A stretch of 7,287 bases of DNA from Marinilabiliales bacterium (GTDB lineage Bacteria > Bacteroidota > Bacteroidia > Bacteroidales > BM523): the NCBI GenBank assembly GCA_002869425.1, contig PKSZ01000115.1, positions 1-7,287 of the forward strand, given 5' to 3'. This document shows positions 6,433 through 7,287 of the stretch, piece by piece (position 1 is the first letter of the stretch; every line of letters begins with the position of its first letter). The translations under genes were made by a program, and so were the position numbers. The notes beneath the pieces are model-generated. The model was not told the origin of the DNA. It searched no databases and saw nothing but the letters and a program-made list of their open reading frames with translations.

Positions 6433-7287
6433 CAGCAGCAACCATTGTACAGCCAGTATTTATTAAATGGTTTTTTACTGAATCCTGCTATGGCAGGCAG
6501 TGAAAGTTATATTCCCATTAGAATTACAGCACGAGATCAATGGGAGGGGATAAAAGGAGCGCCGCGAACACTTGCAGTAAGTGGTCATACACAACTGGCA
6601 GGTCAGAAGATGGGAGTTGGAGGATATATTTATACAGATGCTTTTGGTCCCATAAGCAGAACAGGATTAATGGCATCTTATGCTTATCATTTAATGTTGC
6701 ACAAAATCGATTCTAAACTTGCATTTGGATTGTCTGTATCAGCATTTCAATATAAAGTAGATCAGAGTAATCTTATTCTTAAGGATGATATTGGTATGGA
6801 TAATGCCTTGTCTGGTGGAGTAGAAACTTCATTTGCTCCTGATGCTTGTTTTGGTGCATATTTATATCGACCAAATTACTTTGTAGGAATTGCAGCTACT
6901 CAGTTGATTGAATATGATCTGGGCTTGAATGATAATAATGTCAATTCAATGGTTCGCCATTATTATTTCTCAGGAGGTTATAAGTTTAAGCTTAACGATA
7001 AATTTGATATTGAACCTAGTTTGTTGGTGAAGACTACAGAAGAAACGCCAGCACAGGTAGATATTAATGTTAAAACTTACTTCATGGAAAACTATTGGTT
7101 GGCTATTAGTTATAGAACTTCGAAAGCCATGGTTGCTGTGCTTGGAATTAAGTATGATATGTTCTATCTGGGCTATGCTTTCGATTGGACCTTTGGTAAG
7201 ATATCTGAATATAGCACTGGATCTCATGAAATTGTACTGGGTGTTAACCTGGGTGAGAATAAGGTGAAAGGTTCATCATTACTCTAA
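6376..7287 (+). CDS. Type IX secretion system membrane protein, PorP/SprF family
   Basis: This is a complete 303-residue outer-membrane protein of the PorP/SprF family, a usual length for the family. The ATG at 6376 is followed directly by a signal peptide (K-K, then a hydrophobic run, with likely cleavage after L-F-A at residue 19), which supports this start. The mature N-terminus carries the family signature: Q-Q-Q-P-L-Y-S-Q-Y-L-L-N at 20-31, then N-P-A-x-A-G at 36-41. R-D-Q-W-E-G-I-K-G-A-P-R-T follows at 53-65. Alternating aromatic strands such as the one around Y-L-G-Y-A-F-D-W, and G-S-H-E-I-V-L-G near residue 282, fit a beta-barrel. In F. johnsoniae, SprF is required for SprB to appear on the cell surface and its gene lies just downstream of sprB; the same order here suggests this protein serves the adjoining adhesin. 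There is no Cys after the signal peptide, so it is not a lipoprotein. Many paralogues occur in such genomes, so I assign the family and not strict sprF orthology. The TAA is the last codon of the window. Confidence 0.94.
   Translation: MKKLVFSIAFLFIVTGLFAQQQPLYSQYLLNGFLLNPAMAGSESYIPIRITARDQWEGIKGAPRTLAVSGHTQLAGQKMGVGGYIYTDAFGPISRTGLMASYAYHLMLHKIDSKLAFGLSVSAFQYKVDQSNLILKDDIGMDNALSGGVETSFAPDACFGAYLYRPNYFVGIAATQLIEYDLGLNDNNVNSMVRHYYFSGGYKFKLNDKFDIEPSLLVKTTEETPAQVDINVKTYFMENYWLAISYRTSKAMVAVLGIKYDMFYLGYAFDWTFGKISEYSTGSHEIVLGVNLGENKVKGSSLL

Noticed and set aside
6970..7267. Open frames on both strands inside the SprF-like gene (minus 6970-7227, plus 7067-7267)
   Set aside because: Both are fully contained in a clear PorP/SprF coding region and their translations look like out-of-frame noise.

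Overview
The window holds two genes on the + strand and nothing else that I can support. The first is the 3' 6.36 kb of a giant cell-surface adhesin. It is open at the left edge, so its start, signal peptide and any further N-terminal repeats lie outside the window. The second is a complete PorP/SprF-family outer-membrane protein gene that starts 18 bp after the adhesin stop and ends exactly at the right edge. The organism is very probably a member of the Bacteroidota. SprB-type repeats, a type B C-terminal sorting domain of the type IX secretion system (T9SS) and a PorP/SprF protein are a combination characteristic of that phylum. The DNA is AT-rich, and there is no strong Shine-Dalgarno sequence before the second gene, which also fits. 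I cannot place it more finely.

Layout: positions 1-18 encode the last six residues of a repeat that begins outside the window. Positions 19-6057 encode 26 consecutive Ig-like SprB-type repeats (called R1-R26 here) of 75-84 residues. Positions 6058-6357 encode a 99-residue type B sorting domain and the stop. Positions 6358-6375 are a short AT-rich spacer. Positions 6376-7287 encode the 303-residue SprF-like protein.

Likely joint function: in the Flavobacterium johnsoniae SprB/SprF model, the adhesin crosses the outer membrane through the T9SS, guided by its C-terminal domain, and the SprF-like protein encoded next door is needed for that particular adhesin to reach or stay on the surface. By analogy this is a substrate-partner pair. 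The role may be gliding, attachment or cell-cell contact; the sequence does not say which.

The system as a whole is a known type, so I do not claim a new one. The interesting material is inside the repeat array: a four-repeat higher-order period with a Gly-rich linker at each fourth repeat, cysteines rearranged between R3 and R5, and almost no Lys or Arg over about 2,000 residues.
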